A stretch of DNA of 64,000 nucleotides, taken from Streptococcus entericus DSM 14446. GTDB lineage: Bacteria > Bacillota > Bacilli > Lactobacillales > Streptococcaceae. The notes under the pieces were generated by a model that worked only from the letters and a program-made list of their open reading frames with translations, did not search any database and had not been told where the DNA came from. Location: positions 33,988 through 97,987 of the forward strand of contig NZ_KB904184.1 in NCBI RefSeq assembly GCF_000380025.1, given 5' to 3'. Positions 9,263 to 17,541 of this stretch are shown piece after piece; the stretch's first letter is position 1; the number at the start of each line of letters is the position of its first letter. The translations under genes were made by a program, and so were the position numbers.

Positions 9263-10018
9263 CTATTTATTTACCAAAGAAAAGTCAAAAACTGGATTTT
9301 TGCTAAAATACGGTGCAACCATTTCTTCCCATCTAGCTCTAGAAAATTTAATGGATTTTAAAGGCGATAAACCGTAATTCCCAAGAGCATAACCATCATT
9401 TACTTCAACAACTAATGTACGGCCATCCTTGGTAACACCAATATCCAACCCATAAGCCCTAGGTGCACTATCCCAAGCAGCAACCGCTTTGTCAATAACA
9501 CTGGCATCGTACTGAGCATGATAGTCACCTGTATAAGGACGAACATCCAGTACCTCTCCATTAAGTACAAAACAGCGCCATTCTGCAACAAATTCTACAA
9601 TATCACTAATCCAAATAGGATAGTCAAATGGTAATCCAATACCAACCAAATCTCGGGTTCCATTAACTACTCTTCCTGTAAAAACTTTTGAACCAGCTTT
9701 AGGCTTAATAAATTTGCCCCAATTATCAGGAATATTGACAATCTCTCCCATAAGTCCCTCTCGGATAGTACGACCATAAAATTCAGAAAGCTCCTCCGGG
9801 TAGTCAATAACTGGTATATCTATTCCCATCCAAGACAACAATAATCTCGTCTCAGCAATATAGTCAACAATGAGATCTTCACGGGTCAAAGCTTCTAATT
9901 CACTAAAATCACTATACAACACTACTTCTTCCCCTAATAAATGAGCACCTACTTGAGCATTATACTTATTAATAGACACTTCACTTAGTCTACTACTATC
10001 GTTTATATAAACAACCAT
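9263..10018 (-). CDS. ATP-grasp protein (DUF4343-like)
   Basis: 251-residue protein. The middle shows FIKPKAGSKVFTGRVV (nucleotide-binding lysine region), EWRCFVLNGEVLDVRPY and the terminal VVEVNDGYALGNYGL, in which Glu-x-Asn coordinates metal in ATP-grasp ligases. This order matches the DUF4343 group of ATP-grasp proteins, which join a carboxylate to an amine or thiol through an acyl phosphate; the substrate is unknown. Start ATG 10018 has GAAAGG seven bases upstream; the longer frame would need TTG. It lies 60 bases after the RHH gene and is probably co-transcribed with it. Confidence 0.8.
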   Translation of the reverse strand: MVVYINDSSRLSEVSINKYNAQVGAHLLGEEVVLYSDFSELEALTREDLIVDYIAETRLLLSWMGIDIPVIDYPEELSEFYGRTIREGLMGEIVNIPDNWGKFIKPKAGSKVFTGRVVNGTRDLVGIGLPFDYPIWISDIVEFVAEWRCFVLNGEVLDVRPYTGDYHAQYDASVIDKAVAAWDSAPRAYGLDIGVTKDGRTLVVEVNDGYALGNYGLSPLKSIKFSRARWEEMVAPYFSKNPVFDFSLVNK

Positions 10019-10078
10019 TTCCACACCTTTCAATCACTAGTGCAACACCAATATTCAAAAAAAAAAATAAAATAAATT

Positions 10079-10267
10079 TTATTTTTTTGAATAGATTGCT
10101 CCCATAATATCATCAAAATAATCAACTGTATTCAGTAATAGTTCAATAATCTGCGATTTTGTCAATCTCATACCTCGCCTATCACGAGCATCTTCAATGA
10201 GCAATTCCAATTTCTCAAGATTCTTATCATCTAAACTGATCATAATACGATTTTTATCTGTAACCAC
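10079..10267 (-). CDS. Small ribbon-helix-helix-like protein
   Basis: About 62 residues. The N-terminal strand RIMISLDD followed by two helices (KNLEKLELLIEDARDRRG and LTKSQIIELLLNTV) resembles MetJ/Arc-type ribbon-helix-helix DNA-binding proteins, often plasmid regulators or antitoxins. The start is GTG in either case; 10267 is preferred because GAGAGGTG lies seven bases upstream, while 10276 overlaps that site. It is preceded by a strong promoter with a palindrome, consistent with autoregulation. The downstream ATP-grasp gene would be the regulated partner. Confidence 0.65.
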   Translation of the reverse strand: MVTDKNRIMISLDDKNLEKLELLIEDARDRRGMRLTKSQIIELLLNTVDYFDDIMGAIYSKK

Positions 10268-10285
10268 ATCTATCACCTCTCTTTC

Positions 10286-10315
10286 ATATTAACACAAGTG
10301 TTACACCAGTGTCAA
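10286..10315 (-). promoter_or_regulatory. Promoter with palindromic operator for the RHH/ATP-grasp pair
   Basis: Minus-strand TTGACA (10310-10315), an 18-base spacer and TAATAT (10286-10291). The spacer holds the palindrome TAACAC-AA-GTGTTA (10290-10303) and overlapping GTGTTACAC, a layout expected for a repressor that blocks RNA polymerase. Confidence 0.75.
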
Positions 10316-10472
10316 CTATAAGTTCTGAAAAACTTTAATTAGTAAATTGAGTGAGTTACTATCTAATTGCCACGTCAAGCAGAAATAACTTAAAGCTTGA
10401 GCTACAAAAAATACGACTCTCATCACCATTCCTCTAGTAATTTGTCACAATAGAGACTAAGCTACTCAATAA

Positions 10473-10502
10473 ACTAAAAAGGAGCCTTATGCTCCTTTTA
10501 GT
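10473..10502 (-). terminator. Terminator after the 117-residue gene
   Basis: Long stem: ACTAAAAAGGAGC and GCTCCTTTTAGT around loop CTTAT, with A and T runs at both flanks so it can act in either direction. Confidence 0.75.
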
Positions 10503-10513
10503 TTGTACCACTT

Positions 10514-10867
10514 TCAATACCAAGCTCTCATACCATTCTCTGGTGGATTACCTTTCTCTAAACCATCTAGAATACCAGAGATAGCCTGATCTGCATAGAC
10601 TCTCCTGGTGAAGCCTTCGGTAACATATTCTTCAAAATCATCACCGCCATTTTCAGCAATCATATCATTGAGGGCTCTTATCAGACTATTTCTTTCCTCG
10701 GCAGTAACGTATCTTTCAAAGTCCCTAGCAGCTAACTTAACTAGATAGATACTCTCAGCATTCAAATTAAGTTCAATGACACCTGGCTCGGATGCAAAAT
10801 CGCCTTCAGGATAATAATGATAAGTATAGATATCATTTTCTGATGCAACAAGTTCAAATTTTACCAT
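10514..10867 (-). CDS. Hypothetical acidic protein beside a secreted nuclease
   Basis: 117-residue acidic protein (MVKFELVASENDIYTYHYYP... NPPENGMRAWY) with no recognised domain. Start ATG 10867 has GGGAG upstream. It is predicted soluble and has no signal sequence. It follows the nuclease gene by about 45 bases and ends at its own terminator, so it is the last gene of the CpXC-to-nuclease operon. An immunity role toward the nuclease is possible from position only; I do not recognise it as a known immunity family. Confidence 0.6.
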   Translation of the reverse strand: MVKFELVASENDIYTYHYYPEGDFASEPGVIELNLNAESIYLVKLAARDFERYVTAEERNSLIRALNDMIAENGGDDFEEYVTEGFTRRVYADQAISGILDGLEKGNPPENGMRAWY

Positions 10868-10912
10868 AATTTCTCCCATTAACTTGGTATTGCTCAGTCC
10901 TCAATATCAAAC

Positions 10913-11863
10913 CTACTCTTTTGAGGTATGTCGCTTCCCTAGATTTAGTGCCTCTTCCTCTGACATCTGTACTACTCTAGAAAAGTTAGTATTAGATGGC
11001 ATATTATCCAATGAGTACCAATATACATCCGCACTACCATTCCTTGCAATATAAACTACTGGAGCAAGTTGGGTATTAGGTTGGACAGATTGTGTCGTCT
11101 CACTAACTGTTCCCTCGGCAGATGCTGGAGTGGTCACTTGACTGCTTGTTTCTGTAGGAACTAATGACGGTGTGGCTGTTCCTTTCAAATAGTCAATTGT
11201 TGCATTTTTAGAATAATTATCTAAAATTACAGTTGTTATTCCATAGCCATCTACAGATTCTTTAGGACTACCAAACTTTATACTAATGAAATTTCCAGTT
11301 TCATCTAGACCAACATACTGTAGGATTAATTGCCTTGGAACTAGTTCATCACCCGTGTAAACAGGGGTAACTTTATAATCTAACCAAAAATTGGGATGGG
11401 TCGCAAGCCAACTATCCAAACGATTCTCATAATAGAGCATTCCCTCAATATTACTATCGTCCATCCCCTTATAGTTACCACTATTAGTCCATGCTGTTAA
11501 AGGAACAAGGTTTTTTCCTTCATCCGTAAGACCACTAAATTGATAACCAATAAGATGACCCCTATTAAATAACCATGATTTTTTTCCTTGGTTACCATAA
11601 CTCATCTTGTAGTTATGCCAACCAACTGGATTGTACTTAATCCTCGGCTCTCTGCGTTTTTTAGGTTCATCTTTGTCTTGAAGCTGGATATGTGCCGAAG
11701 TTGCTCTACCTAAATGGTCAAACTCTCCAAGAACAATCTGCTTGCTACCGTTAAAAGGTAATAAATTCAAGCTCTGATAGTCGATATTTTGGTTAGCTTT
11801 AACCAAACTACTACTGAAAATGAGAGTGAAGATAAAAAATAATAATAGTTTTAAACGTTTCAT
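10913..11863 (-). CDS. Secreted DNA/RNA non-specific endonuclease
   Basis: 316 residues with an N-terminal signal peptide (MKRLKLLLFFIFTLIFSSSL, then VKA). The beta-beta-alpha-metal nuclease core carries NRGH at 100-103 (His103 as general base) and the N...E metal site in TNSGNYKGMDDSNIEG and YYENRL, as in streptococcal EndA/Sda-type DNases. A Ser/Thr/Pro/Gln-rich linker follows, then a C-terminal segment VVYIARNGSADVYWYSLDNM. The enzyme should degrade extracellular or surface DNA. It is cargo of the older mobile unit and is separate from the chromosomal competence nuclease. Confidence 0.88.
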   Translation of the reverse strand: MKRLKLLLFFIFTLIFSSSLVKANQNIDYQSLNLLPFNGSKQIVLGEFDHLGRATSAHIQLQDKDEPKKRREPRIKYNPVGWHNYKMSYGNQGKKSWLFNRGHLIGYQFSGLTDEGKNLVPLTAWTNSGNYKGMDDSNIEGMLYYENRLDSWLATHPNFWLDYKVTPVYTGDELVPRQLILQYVGLDETGNFISIKFGSPKESVDGYGITTVILDNYSKNATIDYLKGTATPSLVPTETSSQVTTPASAEGTVSETTQSVQPNTQLAPVVYIARNGSADVYWYSLDNMPSNTNFSRVVQMSEEEALNLGKRHTSKE

Positions 11864-11903
11864 AATTATAGTGATTGTATGTTAAATGTCAATTATAAAA
11901 AAC

Positions 11904-12482
11904 CTATGCAGCAGATGACTCATAAATATTTTTTTGCAAGTTTAAATACTCCATGAGATTAATAACTTTATTATTTTCACCTACTTTACTAATCGTAGAT
12001 ATATCAAAGTCATTTGCCTCGGCAAAATTAACTGTATAATTGTAAACTAGTTCAAATAGTTCATCGACAGTAGAATCAAGTTTTAAGGCAAGAAGTTCCT
12101 TCTGATTAACCTGTAAAAATTTTATAAATTCATCTACATAGTCTTCATTTAGCTCACCTTCCTGTGCCAATTTGATGAAGCGAACAAGCTTTTCTAAAAG
12201 TTTTTTTACAACTCGTTTGTATTTGTTCGATGCCCAAATATAATATCCCACACTACCAACTGTAACGACACCAGCTCCAATAGCACCTACCAATACATAT
12301 TTATTTTTAGTAAGGTTTTTAGCTATTTGCTGTGCAGGCTCAGATACTTTAACCTCTTTTAAGTGTTTAACAATATGCCCAGAAGCATCTCTAATTACTG
12401 ATCCGTATCGTTTATAGATTCCAGAACTCAACCCCATCTGAATATCTAACGGAATTTCTAAAATAACTTGATTGACTGACAT
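11904..12482 (-). CDS. Hypothetical protein with one membrane segment
   Basis: 192 residues. A basic, lysine-rich region precedes a single hydrophobic helix at about 72-90 (VLVGAIGAGVVTVGSVGYYI) and then charged helices. A strong AAGGAGGG site lies before ATG 12482. No known domain is visible. It lies between another membrane-segment protein and the secreted nuclease in one minus-strand operon. Confidence 0.65.
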   Translation of the reverse strand: MSVNQVILEIPLDIQMGLSSGIYKRYGSVIRDASGHIVKHLKEVKVSEPAQQIAKNLTKNKYVLVGAIGAGVVTVGSVGYYIWASNKYKRVVKKLLEKLVRFIKLAQEGELNEDYVDEFIKFLQVNQKELLALKLDSTVDELFELVYNYTVNFAEANDFDISTISKVGENNKVINLMEYLNLQKNIYESSAA

Positions 12483-12518
12483 AAAATATCCCTCCTTCCG
12501 TATTAGAGCTATATAATA

Positions 12519-13184
12519 CTATTTGTAAAAATATCCAATCTCAACTAAACAGTCACTTTCAAAAAGTTGGTTCTTACTAAAATTTGAATACCCATCTACT
12601 TTGATAAAGCAAACAGTACCTTTAGCAGTAAACATACTCCATATTCTCTTCTCACAAGGAACTCTGGAAACATTTGTAAAACCAGCATTACTAAATAAGT
12701 TATCTATATAGTCAACATTAGATCTGAGAATTTCCTCGGATGATAACGGGGAAAAGGCCTTAAACTGATATAAAATATCCTTTATACCTTCTGAAACTTT
12801 ATTTAAAAATACACCAGGAATTGTAGAGTCACTATTTTCTATATGACTCTTAAACCATCTTCCACTCAGATTACCATAATCATAGAAATCAGCAGAAAAA
12901 GACCAAGTTGAAATACCGCTACTAGTTTTTACCTCACATGATACATCTAAACCATCAATGGAAGTGATTTTTAACCGTCTAATTGACTTTGCAGCCTTAC
13001 GACAAATTGTTTCAAATACCTCTTGAGATAATCCATCTGGCCAGTTAATAGGCATAGCTCTTCGTCTAGCTCTCTCTTCAGCCAAATCCCTATCATGTTT
13101 TAGTGATAAGCCAATAGCACCTATGGCAAGTGCACCAATACCTAATAGTGCTACCAAACCCAAATCATCATCACTTTTAGCCAT
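12519..13184 (-). CDS. Hypothetical protein with N-terminal membrane helix
   Basis: 221 residues. The N-terminus has a glycine-rich hydrophobic helix (LVALLGIGALAIGAIGLSL, about 8-26) followed by an arginine/glutamate-rich stretch and a soluble domain with several Cys and Trp residues. No family recognised. It follows the CpXC gene by 26 bases, so it is in the same operon. Confidence 0.6.
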   Translation of the reverse strand: MAKSDDDLGLVALLGIGALAIGAIGLSLKHDRDLAEERARRRAMPINWPDGLSQEVFETICRKAAKSIRRLKITSIDGLDVSCEVKTSSGISTWSFSADFYDYGNLSGRWFKSHIENSDSTIPGVFLNKVSEGIKDILYQFKAFSPLSSEEILRSNVDYIDNLFSNAGFTNVSRVPCEKRIWSMFTAKGTVCFIKVDGYSNFSKNQLFESDCLVEIGYFYK

Positions 13185-13210
13185 TCATAGCTCCTTAAAA
13201 TCATATTAAA

Positions 13211-13870
13211 TCATGTCTTGGCAACTGTCCTATAAGCCCAGGCCTCGTCCACAAAGTATTGGTCATCAAGAATAGGGGCATACTCCAACTCAAAATGTTC
13301 ATACATTTCCTTTGAAAATTTGAGTGAAGCGACTGCACGCTTTTCATCGATGAACATAAACTGATAGTTATCATCACCTACCTTGGTAAATACCATGTGG
13401 TCATAGCTGAACTGAATATCCTCTTCTTCCTTGGGAGCAAGGACAAACTTCATCAACTCAACAACCCTATCATCATACCCCGCATCAAATATCTGCACCT
13501 TCTCAATGAAAGACTCCATATCAGAAACAATACGGAAGTTGTAGGAATCAAGAGAGTTAAAGTACCTATCTCCTTCAACCTGCTTTATTTGGCTGAACAT
13601 CTCCTCAATCCTAGCCACTTCCTGCTCTCTATTAACCACAGCAGGAATGTAGTAAAGCATGAGCCGATTCTCCATGTCATGATACAAAGTCTCATAACAA
13701 ACAACTCTTTGTTCACCACAATTCAAACAATAAAACTTGAACAGTTCTCTGTCAATGAGTTGCTGCTTCAACTTTGGTTCGAGGGTAGCATTAATACTTT
13801 GATAAGTAGTAAAGCCGCTTTGATGTTTACATACAGGGCAAGCTATAAATTCAACTGTTGTTCGTGTCAT
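13211..13870 (-). CDS. CpXC-domain zinc protein
   Basis: 219 residues. The N-terminal domain has CPVC (11-14) and CLNC zinc knuckles separated by about 35 residues, with QSGFTTYQSINATLEPKLK and FKFYCLNCGEQRVVCYETL between and after. This is the pattern of the CpXC domain, found in bacteria of uncertain function. The remaining part is acidic and alpha/beta without a motif I know. It is the first gene of the minus-strand cargo operon that ends with the nuclease region. Confidence 0.75.
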   Translation of the reverse strand: MTRTTVEFIACPVCKHQSGFTTYQSINATLEPKLKQQLIDRELFKFYCLNCGEQRVVCYETLYHDMENRLMLYYIPAVVNREQEVARIEEMFSQIKQVEGDRYFNSLDSYNFRIVSDMESFIEKVQIFDAGYDDRVVELMKFVLAPKEEEDIQFSYDHMVFTKVGDDNYQFMFIDEKRAVASLKFSKEMYEHFELEYAPILDDQYFVDEAWAYRTVAKT

Positions 13871-14383
13871 AAATTTTTCTCCATTTAAATACCCTATAAT
13901 TTCCTACTATTCAAGGGACTTCGCTAACTCAGGTCATTCTTATGGCGGCTTAGTCTCTCCACTAATTTCAGAGGACACACTTAAGAATTCCAAGTCAAAT
14001 TCTTTTGCCCTCGTTTCTAATATTACGACTTGCCCCCTTAACAAGGCTTAGTCATTGACCGATTACCTGGCATAGCCGACACATTGTCTTTTAATCAGTT
14101 TTTACACTTTTAATAAACTGTATTCAGCCCAAATGAAATCTCACAGAATAATTGGTAATACCCACCATCATTATATCATAAAATGAATCCGCTTATCTCA
14201 ATTAATTGGAACATGCGAATACTTAAAGTAATGAAGTTCTTGATAATAGAAGAGTAGAAATATTTTTCTCCTTTTCTTAATTAAAATAATACGAATATAT
14301 TTTTCCTTCAATAAAGGCTCGTGCATGATAATAAAATAGTGTCAATTTCAGAACTCACACTTCCAAACACCATTTAAGCGATA
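13871..14383 (-). other. Long leader region upstream of the CpXC operon
   Basis: About 510 bases without a credible gene. The part nearest the operon (about 13900-14100) is more GC-rich than the rest and, read on the minus strand, contains two copies of GACTAAGCC (in TCAATGACTAAGCCTTG and GAGACTAAGCCGCC) and complementary pieces CAAGTC/GACTTG. The far part (14100-14383) is very AT-rich and suits promoter sequence. A structured leader RNA is possible; I cannot match it to a known riboswitch. Confidence 0.35.
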
Positions 14384-14390
14384 TTGAAGG

Positions 14391-14527
14391 TGGGTACGTT
14401 TCTATTCCCGCAAACTCCTTGTCAATGGAAACAAACACGTACCCACAGGGTAAATGGAAATAGATTTTTGATAATTTCTTGCTATCACTTCTACTCACTC
14501 CAAAAAATTACTCACTCTGATACTTCC
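14391..14527. repeat. Direct repeat, right-end copy 1
   Basis: About 137 bases that recur almost exactly at 22999-23137 (both contain ACGTTTCTATTCCC, AACTCCTTGTCAATGG and ACTCACTCTGATACTTCCC). In each case the repeat stands just left of a rum 3'-end fragment, so it is the conserved right terminus of elements that insert at rum. The internal sequence can fold through GGGTACGT and ACGTACCC. Confidence 0.85.
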
Positions 14528-14538
14528 CCCCATACTAC

Positions 14539-14564
14539 AAAAAGCCTTGTCTCCAAGGCTTTTT
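14539..14564. terminator. Bidirectional terminator next to rum tail
   Basis: AAAAAGCCTTG and CAAGGCTTTTT arms around TCTC. It lies just downstream of the rum stop codon (14588), as expected for the transferred rum terminator. Confidence 0.75.
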
Positions 14565-14587
14565 AAGATGCTTTCGTTCCAAGGTTT

Positions 14588-14629
14588 CTATGCTTTCACG
14601 AGCAGAGCTACGCGCTCCACATGTGATGA
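14588..14629 (-). other. rum (rlmD) 3'-end fragment: old attachment site
   Basis: Minus-strand codons SSHVERVALLVKA then TAG. This matches the C-terminus of streptococcal 23S rRNA uracil-5-methyltransferase (rum/rlmD). CACATGTGGAGCGCGTAG lies here, very close to the rum integration core reported for streptococcal elements. No other part of the gene is present, so it is an att scar left by an insertion. Confidence 0.8.
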
Positions 14630-14698
14630 GAGCTTTCTTCTATACTAATGAACGAAAGGAAGTGAAAGTGATTTCAGGATTATACTGTGGAACGGAAC
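14621..14698. repeat. Direct repeat, left-end copy 1
   Basis: From ATGTGATGAGAGCTTTCTTC to TATACTGTGGAACGGAA, closely matched at 23346-23423. There it lies at the left end of the intact prophage. Here it is joined at once to the middle of a UmuC gene, so the body of this element has been deleted. Confidence 0.8.
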
Positions 14699-14699
14699 A

Positions 14700-15200
14700 G
14701 TAGCCCTAGTATCGACTACTGTTGTTTCTATTCATATTGGCTATTCTAGGACTGAGATGAAAAAATCTATAAATGCTCAGAAAAAAATTGAACCCGCAAA
14801 TCTCCCCAAAACAATGGTGAGTCATGTACTTGAATTATTCCGAAAGAAATACACCTCTGGTGCAGTGAGACAAATTGGTGTGTCTTATAGTGGTTTTGTA
14901 GATGAAAGCTATACTCTTCTATCACTCTTTGATGATGTAGAGCAAATTGAAAAAGAAAACAGACTTCAGACAGCTATTGATGTTGTCCGAGAACAGTTTG
15001 GTTTTTTAGTCATACAAAAAGGAACCGTCCTAACTGAAGGTTCCAGAAATATTGAACGTAGTAAACTTATCGTTAGAACAATACCAAGTCTGAATAAGGA
15101 TTTCATTTTGATAAAAACTACAACAGGTCACATCAATTTGAAATTGAAAGATATTTTGAGTATTGAACTTGTTGAGGAGGTGCTTTATGAATCAGCTTGA
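14700..15200 (+). pseudogene. UmuC C-terminal fragment fused in frame to YolD-like tail
   Basis: The open frame begins within LVSTTVVSIHIGYSRTE, continues through LPKTMVSHVLELFRKKY, IGVSYSGFVDESYTLLSLFD and RLQTAIDVVREQFG, which is the little-finger/C-terminal region of Y-family polymerases of the UmuC/ImpB type, to NIERSKLI. It then passes without a stop into IPSLNKDFILIKTTTGHIN, the C-terminal part of a YolD-like protein (compare 8820-8943). An internal deletion has therefore fused two neighbouring genes. An ATG at 14757 would give 147 residues, but no ribosome site or palm domain is present. Confidence 0.8.
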
Positions 15201-15486
15201 GTTTCAGCGTAATCACCTGCAAATGTACTATTACAGCGAGAGCTACCAAGATTTTGAACGTGACTTCTACCACTACTCTAACATGAATATTCCATTGACC
15301 TTCCTGACCGATGATATCCTCAAAACAATGGCGACTTCACGTAAGAATTACTTTGTCCTCAATAAGGAAAAGGCTAGAGATAACCGTGATCATTTCTTCC
15401 TATTTGAGATAAATATCATAGATGAGAATCCGCTAATCTACCGCTATTCTTACAAGAAAACAACTACATATTTAACACAAAAATAG
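15187..15486 (+). CDS. DUF5960-like protein, copy 2
   Basis: 99 residues beginning MNQLEFQRNHLQMYYYSESY and containing LTFLTDDILKTMATS. It is clearly related to the copy at 8930-9223, with the same ATG context (GAGGAGGTGCTTT upstream). It is intact although the preceding UmuC-YolD genes are broken. The function is unknown; family identity follows the recurring position after YolD in SOS cassettes. Confidence 0.7.
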   Translation: MNQLEFQRNHLQMYYYSESYQDFERDFYHYSNMNIPLTFLTDDILKTMATSRKNYFVLNKEKARDNRDHFFLFEINIIDENPLIYRYSYKKTTTYLTQK

Positions 15487-15508
15487 GAGCAGTTCAATTG
15501 ACCGCTCC
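15485..15508 (+). terminator. Terminator after DUF5960 copy 2
   Basis: AGGAGC and GCTCCT arms around a 13-base loop, followed by GTTTAT. Weaker than the stem after copy 1. Confidence 0.5.
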
Positions 15509-15562
15509 TGTTTATCATTAAGAACCAGTAAAAGTCCATGAAGGGTACAACAACTCCCATTA

Positions 15563-16900
15563 CTATTCTAGTCCGTGCTCTTTTCTAATTGCTGCTCTTT
15601 CTTCTGCAGTTCCCCCCCTAGCTCCAACAACTACACCATTTCTCCGATAGGCATGAGCTGCTGGATCTTTTCTTTGTTTTGGGTAGTTATGAGTGTTATT
15701 ATTTTCAGAGACTGATATTTCCACGTTATTATTTCTATTATCGAATGTCGAAGTCGTATCGCTAACAGAATCATCTTCACAGTCTGCTTGACCACTAAAA
15801 TTCGCTTTTGAACGCGTTTCTCTGTCACTAATATTCATAGCAACTACACTCGCAATTACGCCAGCCGTAGCGAGCACTTCCTCTTTATGTTCACCAATAA
15901 ATTTTAGAATACTTAATCCACCTTTTATTATCTGCCCACCTAAACCTCTTGCAAATTTCATACCTTTGTCTACTACAGAATCAGGACCAATATCTCCCTC
16001 CAGCCTATGCTCAATAGTCTGCTTTTGATAAGATTTGGAATCTATACCTGACATTGTGTCATTACTTCCAACATTTCTGCCTTGATTGTTCAGCTTGATT
16101 TCTTCTGTAATCGGTTGAAGAATTTCTTTGCTTTCACTAGAATACACATTCCAATCATAAGACTGACCATTTAAAACTTCACCACTATAGAGCTTCTCTT
16201 TTATTCTAGATACACTTGCATCTTTTATTGACAGTTCTGACACGGTACTTGGTAGTATATTAAACTCAACATACTTCAAATAATCCGCAACAACTCTATT
16301 GATATCTGCCTTTTCAAAAGCAATATCAAGTGGTCGCTTGTTTGGATATAAGGCACTTAACTCTTCAAATTCTTCACGTTGTTTCTGAGTTAATTGTTTT
16401 ATCCCTTCCTCTGTAGTTAATATGCCATCGATGTCTACCATCGGTATTTCATAGCGATATTTTACAATCTTTTTCCACTGGTTAAAGACGTATGTACTTC
16501 CACCACTCTTGATATCTGGACCAGGAACGGCTTTATACCCCTCCCCAGTATCAACTATGTGAAGTAAATCTGCTTTCGAAGATGGGTCAGGGTTAGTTAT
16601 GGTCATAACTACAGCTCCCTTATTCTTTAAGGCATTGTACTCAGCACAAACTAACCATTCAGAAATAATTCCACGAAACAAACTTAAATCATTTTTCCCA
16701 TTTCTTTCTCTAAGTAATGCTAGTCCCTTAGAAAGGCTTTGAGGAGTTCTCACCATTCTATCTATTGCATCATCTGTATAATTTTTTGTAGAATACTGCT
16801 TAATAGCAACCTTGACACAGTCTACCAATTCATCAGGTACGCTATATTCCGATGTCAAAAGTTGGACTAATCTATCTCTCGTACTAACTGTTAATTCCAT
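15563..16900 (-). CDS. Unknown 445-residue protein, possible nuclease-like fold
   Basis: I do not recognise the family. The N-terminal half contains GIISEWLVCAEYNALKNKG, a following SSKADLLHI and then GPDIKSGGSTYVFNQWKK. The spaced E...D...DxK residues resemble a PD-(D/E)XK nuclease core, but this is only a pattern. A central region is polar, then a hydrophobic glycine-rich stretch (VVDKGMKFARGLGGQIIKGG) and a possible membrane helix near 345-360 (VLATAGVIASVVAMNI). The C-terminus carries RNGVVVGARGGTAEERAAIR. It follows the DUF1643 gene by nine bases, so the two are co-transcribed. Confidence 0.65.
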   Translation of the reverse strand: MELTVSTRDRLVQLLTSEYSVPDELVDCVKVAIKQYSTKNYTDDAIDRMVRTPQSLSKGLALLRERNGKNDLSLFRGIISEWLVCAEYNALKNKGAVVMTITNPDPSSKADLLHIVDTGEGYKAVPGPDIKSGGSTYVFNQWKKIVKYRYEIPMVDIDGILTTEEGIKQLTQKQREEFEELSALYPNKRPLDIAFEKADINRVVADYLKYVEFNILPSTVSELSIKDASVSRIKEKLYSGEVLNGQSYDWNVYSSESKEILQPITEEIKLNNQGRNVGSNDTMSGIDSKSYQKQTIEHRLEGDIGPDSVVDKGMKFARGLGGQIIKGGLSILKFIGEHKEEVLATAGVIASVVAMNISDRETRSKANFSGQADCEDDSVSDTTSTFDNRNNNVEISVSENNNTHNYPKQRKDPAAHAYRRNGVVVGARGGTAEERAAIRKEHGLE

Positions 16901-16909
16901 ATCACTTAC

Positions 16910-17461
16910 CTAAATTGTTAAATATATTTTTCCATTTTCTGAAATATTTTGTTTAACACTCCGATTCAACGGATGAACAGGTTGTCCCCACTTAGTTAAT
17001 GGCGCGAATGAGTAAACTCTAATACCACTTTCTTTGAAAAACGATAGTAGTGTATCTCTACCTTGTACTAAGGAAGGGTGAACTAGATTCCCCCAGGCTC
17101 CCCATACTTCAGTTATTTTATTCTGAATTAAAAAATCCATTATGATACGCACGTTTTCATCTACAAGCTCAGAATTAAATTCATCTAAATCAGCTGCATT
17201 GGTAGCTCGCTCTGGGTAAACATTGGCGACAACCCAGCCATCACATCCTAATTTTTTACTAGCATTTATAATTCGGTTGATTGTACGATCGCTATAGTCC
17301 TCATTAGCTGCTGAGGGATTCATACATATAGCCACGAGTGGATTAGTTCCTAAGCGTCCCAGTAGGAATCTATGGTAGGCATTATATTTTTCAGGAATAC
17401 ATAGATTAGGCTCTTCTCCTAAAGGATAGGCTGGTCTGACTTTTGTAACTTTATCGTTCAT
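16910..17461 (-). CDS. DUF1643 protein
   Basis: 183 residues. Family hallmarks are AICMNPSAANEDYSDRTINR, GWVVANVYPERATNAADL and EVWGAWGNLV. DUF1643 proteins are small cytosolic proteins of unknown biochemistry, common in phages and islands, sometimes near DNA-modification genes. GGAGG lies nine bases ahead of ATG 17461 and an extended -10 promoter (TGTTATAAT on the minus strand, about 17483-17491) stands upstream, so this gene and 15563-16900 form a separate transcription unit beside the Nmad operon. Confidence 0.82.
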   Translation of the reverse strand: MNDKVTKVRPAYPLGEEPNLCIPEKYNAYHRFLLGRLGTNPLVAICMNPSAANEDYSDRTINRIINASKKLGCDGWVVANVYPERATNAADLDEFNSELVDENVRIIMDFLIQNKITEVWGAWGNLVHPSLVQGRDTLLSFFKESGIRVYSFAPLTKWGQPVHPLNRSVKQNISENGKIYLTI

Positions 17462-17518
17462 AGAGTTACCTCCTACAATATATTATAACATGAAATCCCT
17501 TGCAAAAATATGAAAATG

Positions 17519-17541
17519 GCAGGAATACAATAGTTGTACTC
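17519..17541 (-). terminator. Stem-loop after Nmad3 gene
   Basis: GGAGTACAA-CTA-TTGTATTCC on the minus strand, with one wobble pair. Only a weak T-rich tail follows (TGCCATTTTC), so termination may be partial. Other than this and the DUF1643 promoter, the 190-base gap holds nothing I recognise. Confidence 0.4.

Noticed and set aside
14384..14566. Plus-strand 60-codon frame
   Set aside because: It lies in the direct repeat and terminator; no ribosome site and no conserved product.
15631..15828. Minus-strand 65-codon frame
   Set aside because: Shadow of the 445-residue gene in another frame.
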